Source of the DNA: Haliclona indistincta
Lineage: Eukaryota > Porifera > Demospongiae > Haplosclerida > Chalinidae
NCBI GenBank assembly: GCA_964017065.1
Contig: OZ024787.1
Coordinates: 8,355,899 to 8,419,898 of the forward strand
Direction of reading: 5' to 3'
Length of the DNA stretch: 64,000 nt
Of this stretch, positions 43,601 to 62,638 are shown one piece after another. A program made the translations under genes and the position numbers. Each line of letters begins with the position of its first letter. Within the stretch, counting starts at the first letter, position 1. The notes below the pieces were generated by a model, which searched no databases, was not told the origin of the DNA, and was given only the letters and a program-made list of their open reading frames with translations.

Positions 43601-44156
43601 AAAAATTGGACCTATTCGTAAGCAGTGGAACAAGCTCAAGCCTTTCATTGATGCCTACCATGGCCCTTACAAAGACAATTGTTGGTTTTGGACTGGTCTA
43701 TTGCTCCTGGTTCGTATGACATTTACACTAGCATCCCTTCATTTAGATACCTTTGGAACTCTTATCTTTATAACAACTAGCACCACCGTGCTATTCTCTC
43801 TGATGGCTATTTCTGAAGGTATTTACCAGAAAAGATACCTAAATGTTTTAGAATGTCTATCTTATCTTAATCTTGGTTTACTCTCCACTCTTACAGCAGT
43901 GTATCAGAACGATGTTAATAGTGCTAACGAGCAACTGGTCACTGTGGTCAGTATAAGCATTGCTCTTGTCTTATTCATTGGAATTCTCTTCTATCATATG
44001 CTTCTTCGAATCATTTGCATGTGTTCTATTAAAAAGCTAAAGTTTAATAGGAAGCTTTTAGATGACAAAGAACTAAGCATTGTCAAGGAGCTGATTGAAC
44101 CTACTACCTCCGAATTGTGTTTAAAGAGAGAAACTCTGATTTATGATGATATTTAA
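40659..44156 (+). CDS. Beta-helix ectodomain, multipass receptor-like protein, intact
   Basis: A single open frame of 1,165 codons. Residues 1-22 form a signal peptide. The mature end DVYIQPSEGEHCPG is followed by a Leu/Asn-rich region to about 110, then a right-handed beta-helix-like stretch (about 110-530) with regularly spaced short strands and Asn-Asn turns. A conserved block TDVCFCDDNNTINCSQ lies at about 560, a Cys-rich module (CPFDYC..CGRCQEGYSLALG..C..C) at 720-770, then about eight membrane helices (about 775-800, 850-885, 893-912, 949-972, 1008-1028, 1030-1050, 1060-1083, 1093-1118) and a 45-residue tail with acidic and Ser motifs. The blocks around 555-600 and 720-910 are almost identical in DNA to the neighbour, while the beta-helix part differs. 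Ligand and signalling are unknown; I infer a cell-surface recognition role. Confidence 0.9.
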   Translation: MGNADCSFSIFLMLSISCLCSTRDVYIQPSEGEHCPGTLCYNINTFGMMADSFSSSSGLVVHFLEGTHLFDLQELVVFKNLTNAVFEGDGRMEQGFHDTVWQSTVVIKCTEHSSTGIAFVDSCNITFRYITITNCGAMLNIPKQFHGLATLSYINVNNIFIDHASVQNGSGSGLLVTKILKDRTSIDHSSFAQNHGDYNVFISHIDPKNCNFASHELEHETRIINTNTSFGNGGLAIVIFQRSYVTAIVLDHVVAYGNKGNILISAAAQKVSTYNLTINNTLSAHGTSALKVNSSVQSEHFHCHTTFIQSPTNIVIVNSKFINNKISDDFVVSISFISKKFATTITVMMESIEICHNIGSGLQLSLESRSHQSQLLVTLQNLTLRNNSHPLDDIIDLPSSLAAIYVTNLELNNVSIVNNTMTGLLACYTAVSVNGSSVFYNNTGIDGGGLAIYSDSYLMFYEYSFLNFTNNRAMRGGAIFVSKQFPHSSCFFQLSEHKKPRSANAIFFGNGAAIAGSVLFGGDLTDCDLSFADHSNVHSTKQYFNKIFNYSAQTGPSVISSEPTDVCFCDDNNTINCSQTQLTMTAYPGEEINISVVTVGQWNGIAPAILQIQPIENSNATTGLYNTSALKCTKILFEPKYEAYTINVYMKSGHKLLNISFSCCPLGFQTLNHTIPCECEEWIKQLHVGSAVTCDAKTKMITRKGDAWIGNISESLIVRKICPFDYCNTAKVSFSLTDPDPQCALNRSGILCGRCQEGYSLALGSNNCIQCPQFSYLALIIPFAAAGFGLVALLMVLNLTVSIGTINGLIFYASIVKISERNGIFFPNGPIPVLSQFIAWLNLDLGIETCFYPGMTAYAKVWLQFVFPLYIWFIIATIIVLCRYSTWLSNKIGGNVVQVLATLILLSFTKIFRTFVPAISWIHLQLENTNSTITRWYVDGNVDYYSPNHYFLLAAAVLFLLLAIPYTLALLFDPLIEKYFTKIGPIRKQWNKLKPFIDAYHGPYKDNCWFWTGLLLLVRMTFTLASLHLDTFGTLIFITTSTTVLFSLMAISEGIYQKRYLNVLECLSYLNLGLLSTLTAVYQNDVNSANEQLVTVVSISIALVLFIGILFYHMLLRIICMCSIKKLKFNRKLLDDKELSIVKELIEPTTSELCLKRETLIYDDI

Positions 44157-44711
44157 GGCCCCCACATAATGTGTGCTCCACTAAGTAAACATGCATGATA
44201 CATAATGTTGTTGTAGTTGCCCTATTCATTTTTTGTATGGTTTGGATTACAAATAATTCTTTTGTTGGACTTTCTTTAGTGCATCCCATAATCACGAAGA
44301 ATAATTGTTACTAATTTTTATACTATAATACACCAACTGAATGCATGTGAAAAAAAAATAGTACTACTGCTTGCAAACAGGTATTTTTGCTATTGTGAGC
44401 AGTAGTGTTGCTGCTGCATGACTAGCAGGTGCTATAATATTGTAGAATCTATAATCCAGACAAGCTCATCATCAGTATAAGAGACATTGAACCGACACCA
44501 TTATTCTGATTTTAGATGCTAGTGCAGATGGGACAGGCAACTACATGTTGTCACACATGTTTTCCCTAGCCTTGTCACCAGGCTCTAAAATCTATTTTCT
44601 GCCTACACAATTAAAATAGAGCCTGGGTACGAGGCTAATGTTTTCCAATGCTAGGTGACCTTTTTGTTAGCCTTCTTCAAACAAGTTTAATTATGCATAG
44701 TAGTAAAAAAG
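44157..44711. other. Spacer after the intact receptor gene
   Basis: It includes an imperfect inverted repeat at 44568-44637 (AGCCTTGTCACCAGGCTCTA against TAGAGCCTGGGTACGAGGCT), probably a tiny MITE. Nothing else is recognised. Confidence 0.6.
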
Positions 44712-45160
44712 TTTTAATAAAAAACTAAAAAGTGTAGGGATGACGCTTGCAATGAGGAACAAGATGGAATAGTGCTTCCAAAAGTAAAGGAAGAAGATGG
44801 GATGATGCTTGCAAAAGTAAAGGAATAAGATGGAATATAGTGCTTGCAAAAGTAAAAGTCCCAAGTATCGCTACATCAGCGGCTAGAATCGAAGAGGAAG
44901 ACACAGTCTAATGAAGCAATTGACGCCGGTTGTATTAAAAAGGTACGTATAGGAAGAGGATTCCGCAGGTGTTGACAGCAATTAAGCCGCTGAGTGTAGG
45001 GATACTTGGGACTTTTTCTTTGCAAGCACTATCTTGTTCCTTTACTTTTGCAATCATCATCCCATCTTGTTCCTTTACTTTTGTAAGCACTATTCCTTTA
45101 CTTTTGCAAGCGTCATCTCTACACTTTTTAGGTTTTTTTTTATTAAAACTTTTTTACATT
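44712..45160. mobile_element. MITE with long inverted arms, copy 2 (family of 650-1256)
   Basis: GTGTAGGGATGAC, CCCAAGTATCGCTACATCAGC and their inverted partners match copy 1. The middle tandem repeat is reduced to a single unit. Confidence 0.8.
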
Positions 45161-45722
45161 ATATAGAGAGCTACATAAGATTACTCAAATGATAAACTGT
45201 ATTATCTTTCACTATTACTACGCATGCACTTTCCATATTGTTTGTTGTCGGTATGTGTTTAGTGACGAGTGAATCCATTGTATGTCATCCATTCCTTGTC
45301 ATTCATTTGTGTTGTTATTCCAGAGAGGAAAGTAAATTCCAGTAGTTTTCTCAAGCTCTCTTGGACTAGTGTTTGAGCTTGTCTTCCAGGGAAACCACTT
45401 TTCTTTGCAGTTTCGGCACATGTGACCAGGTAAACCAGCATCGTCTACAACTTGATCTTTTGGGGCCATGCAGTCTATAGATGCAAGCTATTTGCACTGT
45501 GAAATGATGACTCTGGACATTACACATACACAATCTGCATTCATAAATGGCCTGGAAGCCATGCATTGGAACGAGTTGTATAAACCAGTTAGCTTCGCGC
45601 GAGTTATATTTTTAGTAACAGCGAGGTGAGTATCTAGCGCATGCGTAAACAGTCATTACCAGGGCATTTTTATAAAATGGCCTGGATGCGAGGCCGGCTA
45701 GTATGCATCGTCAATAATTATT
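45161..45722. other. Region upstream of dispanin copy 2
   Basis: The last 170 bp match the 5' flank of copy 1 in inverted orientation (9288-9500). Minus-strand ORFs at 45259-45441 and 45366-45566, one with CRNCKEKW in another frame, are too short to call. Confidence 0.45.
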
Positions 45723-47171
45723 ATGGAAGAGAACAGAAAGGAAGCATTCCCAGAAGAGCCCGTCTCTACCCGTACCGCTAGCGACGCTCCACCACCGTAC
45801 GCAGAGCGTCCCGGAGGATATGATCAACAGCTACCTCCAGCTCAAGGCTACCCTACGACTGAACCATATCCAGCTACCCAGCAGTACCCTCCTCCTCAAC
45901 AGCAATATGGCTATCCACAGCGTGTTCAACCGCTAGGCTACTGCGCACCAATAGCTATGCAGCCGACTCAAGTAGAGCGGCCTGTTCGGGTAAACTTGCA
46001 ACTATCATTCAGTGCATGATTGCATCAGTGCCTTGTATTGAAAATACTTCTGTTCTTCTTCAATTCAGGTGCAACCAAAGCTCAAAGAAGACTACTACAT
46101 GATGTCGATCCTGCTGTCAGCGTTGTGGTGTTTGCTGTCGGCTCCTTATCTCCTTGTGTGCACCATACCAGCCATCTTCATTGCCAGACGAGTAAGCAAG
46201 CAAGCAAGCATGTCTACACTTTCAGATACATCTCAATAGCACCATTATAGTAAACACCGTAATTAGCTTGATGTAATGCCTACAAAATCTAGATCTAAGA
46301 GTGGGTTTTACCCTTTAGAAGCTGCGACATAGTTTCATAACTAGGTCATGTCATAACTATAAATTGCACAAGGGTATAGGATAACTATTATTCATTCATT
46401 GGGTCATTTAAAAATTTTGATAGTAGAATATTACTCACAGTTAAATATTACACCAGCTTGTTGTAGTTTTACACTGCGGCCTATAATAGCTATAGATTAC
46501 ATGTACATGTAAATTTGCCAATTCAGTACGTACGTGTACATATATATTGCATTACTAAAGTGCCTTATAAAATTAAGGTGGTTATTGATACTTGAAGCTA
46601 ATTTGAAGACGATTAGAGGTTTTGTTCAGGTTTCACGCAACTAAATTGCTTGACTGCCATGATGTGTGATTTGCCGGCGGCATTTTTTTGCTTAGTTGTG
46701 CATAAATGTATCTTTACATTGCGGATGCACTATAATATAATGCTCTCTCTCTAATAATTATTATTCTTGTGATGTATTAGATGTCACCTGCTGACTCACG
46801 GCATCAATGTAAAGTGTCAGCATACAACATACGCTATAATCAAGTTATGTCTAAAATTAATGATTACAAAGTAATTATCAAACAAAATTAGGAGTTGAGG
46901 TGCTTTCCCCTGGCTTGATTTTGAGTCACAATACCTGACTATTATTAATAATTATTATCATTACTCTTTTTCTCCTCAGGGACGGATGATGGCAAGAAAT
47001 GGGGATGTTGAGGGTGGGAAGAAGAAAGCTCAACACGCTCTGTACTGCAACATAGCGTCCATTGTATGTGCTGTCATTGGTTACATCGCACTATTTGTGG
47101 TAGTACTACTGAGCGCGTTGATCCCAGTATTTTTACTACCACAACTCATCCCTGTTGTGCGAACCAACTAA
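45723..47171 (+). CDS. Dispanin/CD225-family two-pass membrane protein, copy 2
   Basis: Exons 45723-45989, 46069-46191 and 46980-47171 (phase 0, GT/AG) encode 193 residues starting MEENRKEAFPEEPVS. The layout is as in copy 1: a Pro/Gln/Tyr-rich cytosolic tail, hydrophobic segment 1 in exon 2 (MSILLSALWCLLSAPYLLV), the CD225 loop GDVEGGKKKAQ, then the last membrane segment in exon 3. The upstream ATG words are out of frame or stop at once, so this start is preferred. Introns lack the mobile insertions seen in copy 1 and probably show the ancestral structure. A polyadenylation signal is at 47304-47309. It probably sits in the plasma membrane or endosomes; the function is unknown. Confidence 0.92.
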
Positions 47172-48805
47172 TAAAACTAGCTAAACTGCATGCTGCTTGC
47201 TGTATGTGGACACTTGTGTTCATGTAGTAGACTATACATGTACATAATATGTACTATACAATCAATGTTGTCCAACATGTCTCATTCATATCTGCAGCAA
47301 AATAATAAATACTGTCAATCACAGTTTTATGACCGTGACTCTCATATTGAGTGCAACTCAATCAGTAACCACTGACTTAGCTAGCTAAAGAACTGCATTA
47401 TAGTTACATTTCATTTATACCATTCTTCGTGATAATGGACTGTATACACAGAGCATGCACATGTACCGGCAAGACTGTAGCTATGGCTAATTTGTTATTG
47501 CGTGCCAAATCAGTGATACAGTATTCAAGAGATTCAATCTGATATGTAACTCACACACAGGATCTGTGCATGCAGTGTCAGAGTGATCACGATAGCCGCA
47601 AGCAGGAGCGTATAAGGGGAAGGAGCGTGCACGTGTAACTAATAGAAATATCATGTAGGAGCTTAAAGTCCACCGCTGGCCGCATACATAAGACGGCCCG
47701 ACCATTGCTCTGGCTGAACGCTTGCTAGTTTTAGCCGGTAACAGGCAGGACGAAACGTGGATGAATGTATAGGTAGGAAATAGCGAGCCACAACGTGCAA
47801 AGAGAGGCCTAACCTATGGTTGTAAATCGGTCCGTAACATAGACACACACTTCCTCTGCCTGCATTGCAAATTTGCGGCTCGTAACTGCTTCTTTGTCTA
47901 CTGTGGAGACGAAGAAAGTGGACGGTAGCCGAAAACATTGATGATGTTCGGCAAAAGTATATTTTTAGACACCAGTGCAATTTGTGCTCAAAGAAAACAC
48001 GATTGCGATACAGAAACACGTTGGTTGAGTAGAGCAATCTCCTGTCTATCACAATCACCAAAAATCAGTAATCCTGCGTTCGTCTCTTGGCTGATCATCG
48101 CGCAAGCTGCAAACAGCCAAAATAGAGGGCGGTGGCTTCCAAGGAGTAATCCAGTGCTTGTAAAACAACGAGTAAACCGAGCATTCCACAAGTTAAATTT
48201 GATTCTAAGCCTCTTTGTCTGCACTCGCAAAGTAGTTTAGCGTTGATCAATGACTGCACTCGTGATGGATATGAACAGTGCTTGCTGATTTGAGGACTCC
48301 ACTATAAAATTACTACCCATCACTAAAAATAATTTTAGTGATGGATAGTAATTATTACTATCCATCAATCCATTACGTCGGTCAAGTTTGATCTGTGTAG
48401 CGTCTTTGCAAGTATGCGAGCGAGTGTCCGATAATAGATGGTGGCCGAATATAGGTGGCTTACTCTAGCCACGCCCTGTAAGAAAACGCCTTTGCTTCAG
48501 CAAGCCACGAGCTATGTTCCTTCTACTGGCAACGGTTCTGCTTCTAGTGCCGGAGACTAAATCCCGTGTAGATCTATTGACCTGTGTATTCAGAAGGGCA
48601 CATGCAAACGAATGAGTTTATCTGGTCTGTGCAATTCTATCATTAAGCATGGGTTAGATTAGTCTAGCGCGCTATTTTTCTTTTTGCGGGAGAGGGTCAT
48701 AGCTTGCTAGACTAGTGATAATTAACTTTTATGCGCGTGCTCAAAACCACGTGTTCAACGAGTAACGTAGCTGTAACGTAGTTGCTCTGCATACTTTTCT
48801 TAGCT
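47172..48805. other. Spacer between dispanin copy 2 and the SNAPC4-like gene
   Basis: 47172-47590 is the inverted match of 6290-6700, marking the edge of the duplication. From 47600 onward I see no gene. The minus-strand ORF at 47663-48061 has no domain features. A hairpin CCATCACTAAAA..TTTTAGTGATGG lies at 48318-48345. Confidence 0.5.
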
Positions 48806-57741
<8,936 letters not shown>

Positions 57742-58605
57742 CAGCTCCTCTCCTAATAGACATGGTGAAACAGACAATAGACAATAAACAACGATTGTAT
57801 TAATTATTCTTTAATATTTTTTTATTATACACGCACCCGTGTGTTTGTGATTGTGTCACTTATTGAACTCTGTCTAAACCAACGATTTATTTTATTTTTT
57901 TGTTTTTTTAATCATTTTTTTCTGCGATAAAGTGATTGATGATTCAAGGCAAAAAATAAACCAACGATTTATAGTGTAGATATGCATAGTTTCGTCACAA
58001 CAATTAACTTACGTGTTTATGTGTACGTACCTCTCTAACTATGCCTATGTTACAAGATATACCATAATTTGCTAATGCCGTAAAGATATCAGACTTAGTC
58101 GGCAGCTGAAGAATGAACATTGCTTGTGTTTTGGTTCTGGATTGCTAGGCATGAGTATTGTACAATATCTGTAGTCGTATGTAATTCCTATTCTGTCTTG
58201 CAAATTACAACTAAACAGTGATTCTGAGTGGTTCTAGCTTACAGGATAATAGTCAACACCTTATGATTTTAACTTCAAAGTTAGCTACTATGAGCAACAG
58301 TTTGAATTTTCCGTTATCAAATTTCATAACACACCATTCTTTTGTATAATGTAATGATGATGTCGTGTGTCAGCTGCATGGTTGTGTATTGTCCATCAAT
58401 ACCATCATCCGCGTCCGATTGTCAGTGTCCTGCTTTTCCAGTCCAACGTTTACATGTACTTCCGCTTTTGACAAAACGAGCACGCCCGAGAAGCATTTTG
58501 GGCGTGGCTCGCAAAAAAATGGGCGAAAGCCGAAACACACAAGGCGATCTTGCCACTATTTGCTGTTCTGCTCTTAGCAGCTGGGAGTAGATCACAGCAA
58601 TGCCC
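57742..58605. other. Region downstream of SNAPC4
   Basis: It has two copies of TAAACCAACGATTTAT (57873 and 57957) and an AT-rich low-complexity patch. The ORFs at 58342-58590 are unsupported. Confidence 0.45.
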
Positions 58606-58639
58606 TCTTCCAAGCCAGTCACAGATCACAGACAGTCAC

Positions 58640-59405
58640 AACTGCCGTACAGGTCTACAAACAAGTGTGGGCGGGGCTTGTATGCACTGCATGCATGCAT
58701 GCGTAGGCGAGCTGATATGTACAGCCAGGAGCATATCGAGCCGGCGAAGCCGGCGAGGGAGCATGCAACTCCGTACTACTTAGTGTATACGGCGAAATTC
58801 AAACATGGCTGTCAAGTTTTTAAAATAGCGATTCATTTTATCCTTATAGAATAAACTATGTTCAGCCCCAGCCATATTGACCGTATAAGGACTACATGAC
58901 CGTATAAGAAGTGACTAAAAATAGAATGGGCAGGCATGTTTGGATTTCGCCGTATACAGAGTTGCATGCTCCCTTGCGCATGTCGTCTCGATGGGCTCCT
59001 GGTACATCATAACAATTATTTTTAACTACAAGTTTAAAATTCAAAATAAAAGCCATCAACAACCGGAAAACTAAACCAATAGTGGAAACAAAGACAGCTC
59101 AGTACGTGCATGATACTGAACTGCACTTCACTGAAAAAGAAAAAGGACGCAAACAAGAAATTAAAAAGATTTCTATCGAAATCAAAAGGATGTAGGGTTG
59201 TGAAGTCTACTACTGGTCTACAATGTAAACTAACATGGAACAAGCATGGAATGGTAACACGATTGACTTGCTAACAGACCATAGATCCCTATATCAGTGG
59301 CTGTACATAAGATCAATATTTGTCACAAGCTGAATGCACGTCAGGTGTCAGTCAACAGCAAACCACAGCAGCCACTGATGTAGGGATATATGTAGGGTTA
59401 TATAT
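58640..59405. repeat. R1-type repeat plus TCTATCGAAATCAAAAGGAT MITE, copy 3
   Basis: It opens with CAGGTCTACAAACAAGTGTG and continues, after a nested MITE at 58726-59001, into the same left arm as 5840 and 12255. The right arm is truncated near 59400. Confidence 0.75.
58726..59001. mobile_element. MITE with CAGGAGC ends, copy 2, nested
   Basis: It shares GGGAGCATGCAACTC and GTTTGGATTTCGCCGTATAC with 31205-31698. It is inserted in the R1-type repeat. Confidence 0.8.
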
Positions 59406-59499
59406 TGCCTCACTCACTGTGCTAATAGTCTTTGAGTATAATGCGTGCAGTGTATCCATCTTACACATGTATTCATGAGAATGGGATTCATGCAGTTGC

Positions 59500-60180
59500 A
59501 CAATTTGTTCCCATTTCCTTAAGTTTCTGCTTTCACACTTCATCCTTTTTGCGTACCATGTGGTTGGTTTCCTTGTTGGTTACTTCATTCTTTGCTAGTA
59601 AGAGTATAATATTGTGCCGTGGCAGATCCAGGGGTGTTCAACAAGTGATAGTTCGGCTTTGGCTCCACGTAACACATTATATTAATATCAATAAGCCATA
59701 CAGCCTAAATATTTTGTGCGGAGTGCATTTGGTTAGCTGTGGTATAATTTCCTGAAGTAAAAATGCACCAAAATTGAAAATTTAATGTTCAGATAGCCAA
59801 ATTTTAGATCTAAAGTTCTTGGTATGAACCCTCTTCCAATTTCTAGATCCGCCTCTGACATGTTCTAGGATATCTGATAGTATACATGTACATTATGTGG
59901 CAAAAATGAGTTTCAATCAGTTGCTTAATTAGCCCCATTACTATTAATTTCCTTTCCACTTTTACACCTCATCCTTTTGATCAGTTTGTTCACCATGTGG
60001 TTGGTTTCCTTGTTGGTTACTAGATTCTTTACTTAGTAAGTGAGTATGATAGTACATATGTGGATTCATTTCCTTCAGTACGTATGTGGATTCGTTTCCT
60101 TTCAGCTTTCACATCTAATTGATCAGTTTGTGTTAGTTGTTAGTTTCCTTCATCTTTTGTTAGTAGAAGTATACTGTAGT
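59500..60180 (+). repeat. Diverged direct repeats CATGTGGTTGGTTTCCTTGT
   Basis: Blocks at about 59500-59612 and 59938-60050 are clearly related, and a weaker one follows at 60090-60175. No gene is recognised around them. Confidence 0.65.
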
Positions 60181-60945
60181 ATAGCATGATGTGTATTAGG
60201 TCATTTGATATTGGCTGACAAAAGCCACATTCATGGAGTGTACTTTAAGATTAAATTGACTTACTGTTTCACTCGTATTGTCCTTGAATCATCTTTGCTT
60301 TGTTTAAAACTAGAGCGAGCATATATAGCAGCCTTTGTTGTTAAGTTGAATTGTTTACGAAACACTTATGAGCTGACAAAATACTCTTGTGATTTTTCAA
60401 ACCTGAAAATAGAAGTTCACTGTGCAATAATAGCTATAATCTGAACACTATAGATTGCATAATGTTATTGAAGTGAGAAGATTCATGGCTTTAAAATGTG
60501 AGCATCATGAAACTTGATATCATGGAGTACAAGTTGGTTTGATCTTGGACTGACACAGTAACTATTTCTCAGTGGGAATTATCAACTGGCATACTGTGGA
60601 ATTGACTCATTTTGTATTGAATTCTGAAAGAACTTTTCGGCATAATATTAATGATGCAAAGTTTGGCAATTGCACTATGATACGAGAAAGTCAAAAAATA
60701 ATTATGATACATGTATATGTTCACCAAGTGAGGGATTTTCACTGTAATGGAAAAATTGACTTCATTGAGTTTTTGTGCGCAACCTACTCCGTTCCTACTA
60801 ATAATACATTATTAGACTATTGTTTAGTGACAGTGTTATTCTCCTTTCTCAGCTGTCTCCAGAGATTATACTGATTTCACTGAGAAAAAACTATGACATT
60901 GTGAAAAAGTGATCACTTTCTACCAATTTTCAAACTCTCTTTCAG

Positions 60946-61253
60946 GCTGTTTTCGAGATGGAATGTCATGAAGGTCAGTCTACAGCAGCTCAGTTCTGGA
61001 ATACTGACACAAGCGTTCTGGAAGTAAGTTTACACTATACGGTAGTGAATAATGATATTTTCATTGTGCATGATAATAGTTTGAATGCAGTAAATAATCA
61101 CATTATTAGACGATGAATAAACAACAGTAATGCTAAACTTAATATCATCTCATCATCAATTATTATTTAAAAAATAATATTAATTTTACCATTTCCTTCC
61201 TGTCACACCAGCACCATGTAGACGAGCGACAGAAATTTTCAGTTCTGATCTAG
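60946..61253 (+). CDS. Possible last two exons of an unrecognised gene
   Basis: 60946-61023 (after CTCTCTTTCAG, before GTAAGT) and 61212-61253 (after TCACACCAG) are phase-compatible and encode AVFEMECHEGQSTAAQFW onward, ending HHVDERQKFSVLI and a stop. Overlapping AATAAA signals follow at 61298-61307, as expected for a 3' end. I cannot find the upstream exons with confidence, and the product is unknown. Confidence 0.3.
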
Positions 61254-61513
61254 AAGTTGAAGCACCCTAGATCAGCAACAGGAGAAAACAAGACAATAAT
61301 AAATAAAGTTGCTTGGTTTTGCAATAACAATCCATTATCACTATGTCTGAAGGCTCACTATGGGTAAATTAGTTCCTCATGCAAAGAGCACATACACAGT
61401 GCTAGCATGCAAAAGTCGCAAATTCCGATATTAAGGGAAATGATGTCATAATAATAATTATTAATAATTTTATTGTAGACAACTTTCAAGATCAACGACG
61501 CGCTAAACCACTA

Positions 61514-62477
61514 AGGTAGAGTCACCTAATTCCGGTCACGCCCTAATTCCGGTCACTTTGAAAACGAAATCATGACGCTTTCTGAAAGAACGTTTTTAGC
61601 AGCAGTCACTTATCGTGCATGTAGTTTCAATAGTTGACTACACAAGCAACAAATATCAAAGCTAGAGCTTACTTTCTTTTTGCAGGGAGAGCACTGATTC
61701 CGTGAGCGGTGAGCATTTGCGCTGTAGCAATTATCTTCAAAACTTTCGGTTTTACTTCCGTGTTCTAAAACTATATACTCTTGCCTCACTAACTTGACCA
61801 AAAACTAAAGGCTAACTAAGCTAGAGTTAAATGTATGCGCGGCGTTCTGATAGCTCCAGTTGTAGCGACTTAACAGCAGTCTAAAAATTAGATTGGTGGA
61901 GCTATGGTGGAGGCGATCGAATGCGTGGGTGAAAATTAACAATAGGAAAAGCAAAAAGATTGGAGCTGGCAGTCCGAGAATTCTTTCTTAAGCAGAAGAG
62001 AAGGAAAGCCTCCTGACTTGCAAGTTCTGCAAGAGTTGGGGTATGGGCTCACAAGTGAAATAGATATGCGTGCCGCTGATATCGTTAGCAAGTTACAAGA
62101 TGCTAAGCGACTATCGCCATTCCGTGAAGGCTTTCCTGGTCCAAAAGTCCTTATGAGTTAGTAATGCATAGAAATAGCATTAATGAACGTTGCGAGCAGT
62201 TGCGAGCCAACTCTTCGTCTTTCTTCCGCCATTATTACACGGTGACCGGAATTAGGGCATAGATTTAATTTTACGTTAAACAACAATAATGTTTTTATTT
62301 TTATTAACTTTCATATTTTGAGTTGAGATTTTTACGCAAACTTTTAGCCTGTAGATAGAGCATACTTGGTAGTGCTGTAAAGCGTGGCTTATGGCGCTCG
62401 CTTCTGCTTGATGTTAATGCTACACTGAATGAAAGTTCAACCACCGGAAGAGTGACCGGAATTAGGTAACTCTACCT
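61514..62477. mobile_element. TA-flanked element with AGGTAGAGTCACCTAATTCC ends (pogo/Tc1-like relic)
   Basis: TA-AGGTAGAG at the left and CTCTACCT-TA at the right, with ACCTAATTCCGGTCAC repeated near both ends. A short stretch at 61990-62160 reads GKPPDLQVLQELGYGL then SPFREGFPG on the plus strand, similar to the helix-turn-helix region of pogo/Tigger transposases, with stops on both sides. Confidence 0.75.
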
Positions 62478-62638
62478 TAATGTCATCTCATTAGCTAGCT
62501 ACGTCGGCAATAGTGCGACCGCGCATGCGCCCTGATGTAGTAGTAGCTAGCTAGCTAGCTAGCAGCGCGATGCTATAAAAACGACGAAGTAGACACGATC
62601 ACATATCACAGTCACCGACGTTCACACGATACTTGAAC

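Noticed and set aside
47663..48061. 132-residue minus-strand ORF between dispanin and SNAPC4
   Set aside because: Composition and order show no domain, signal or splice context. It overlaps other open frames by chance.
60572..60874. EF-hand-like HCNGKIDFIEFL in a plus-strand ORF
   Set aside because: A single motif lacking the second calcium-binding acidic position, without a partner EF-hand or splice signals, in an AT-rich stretch.
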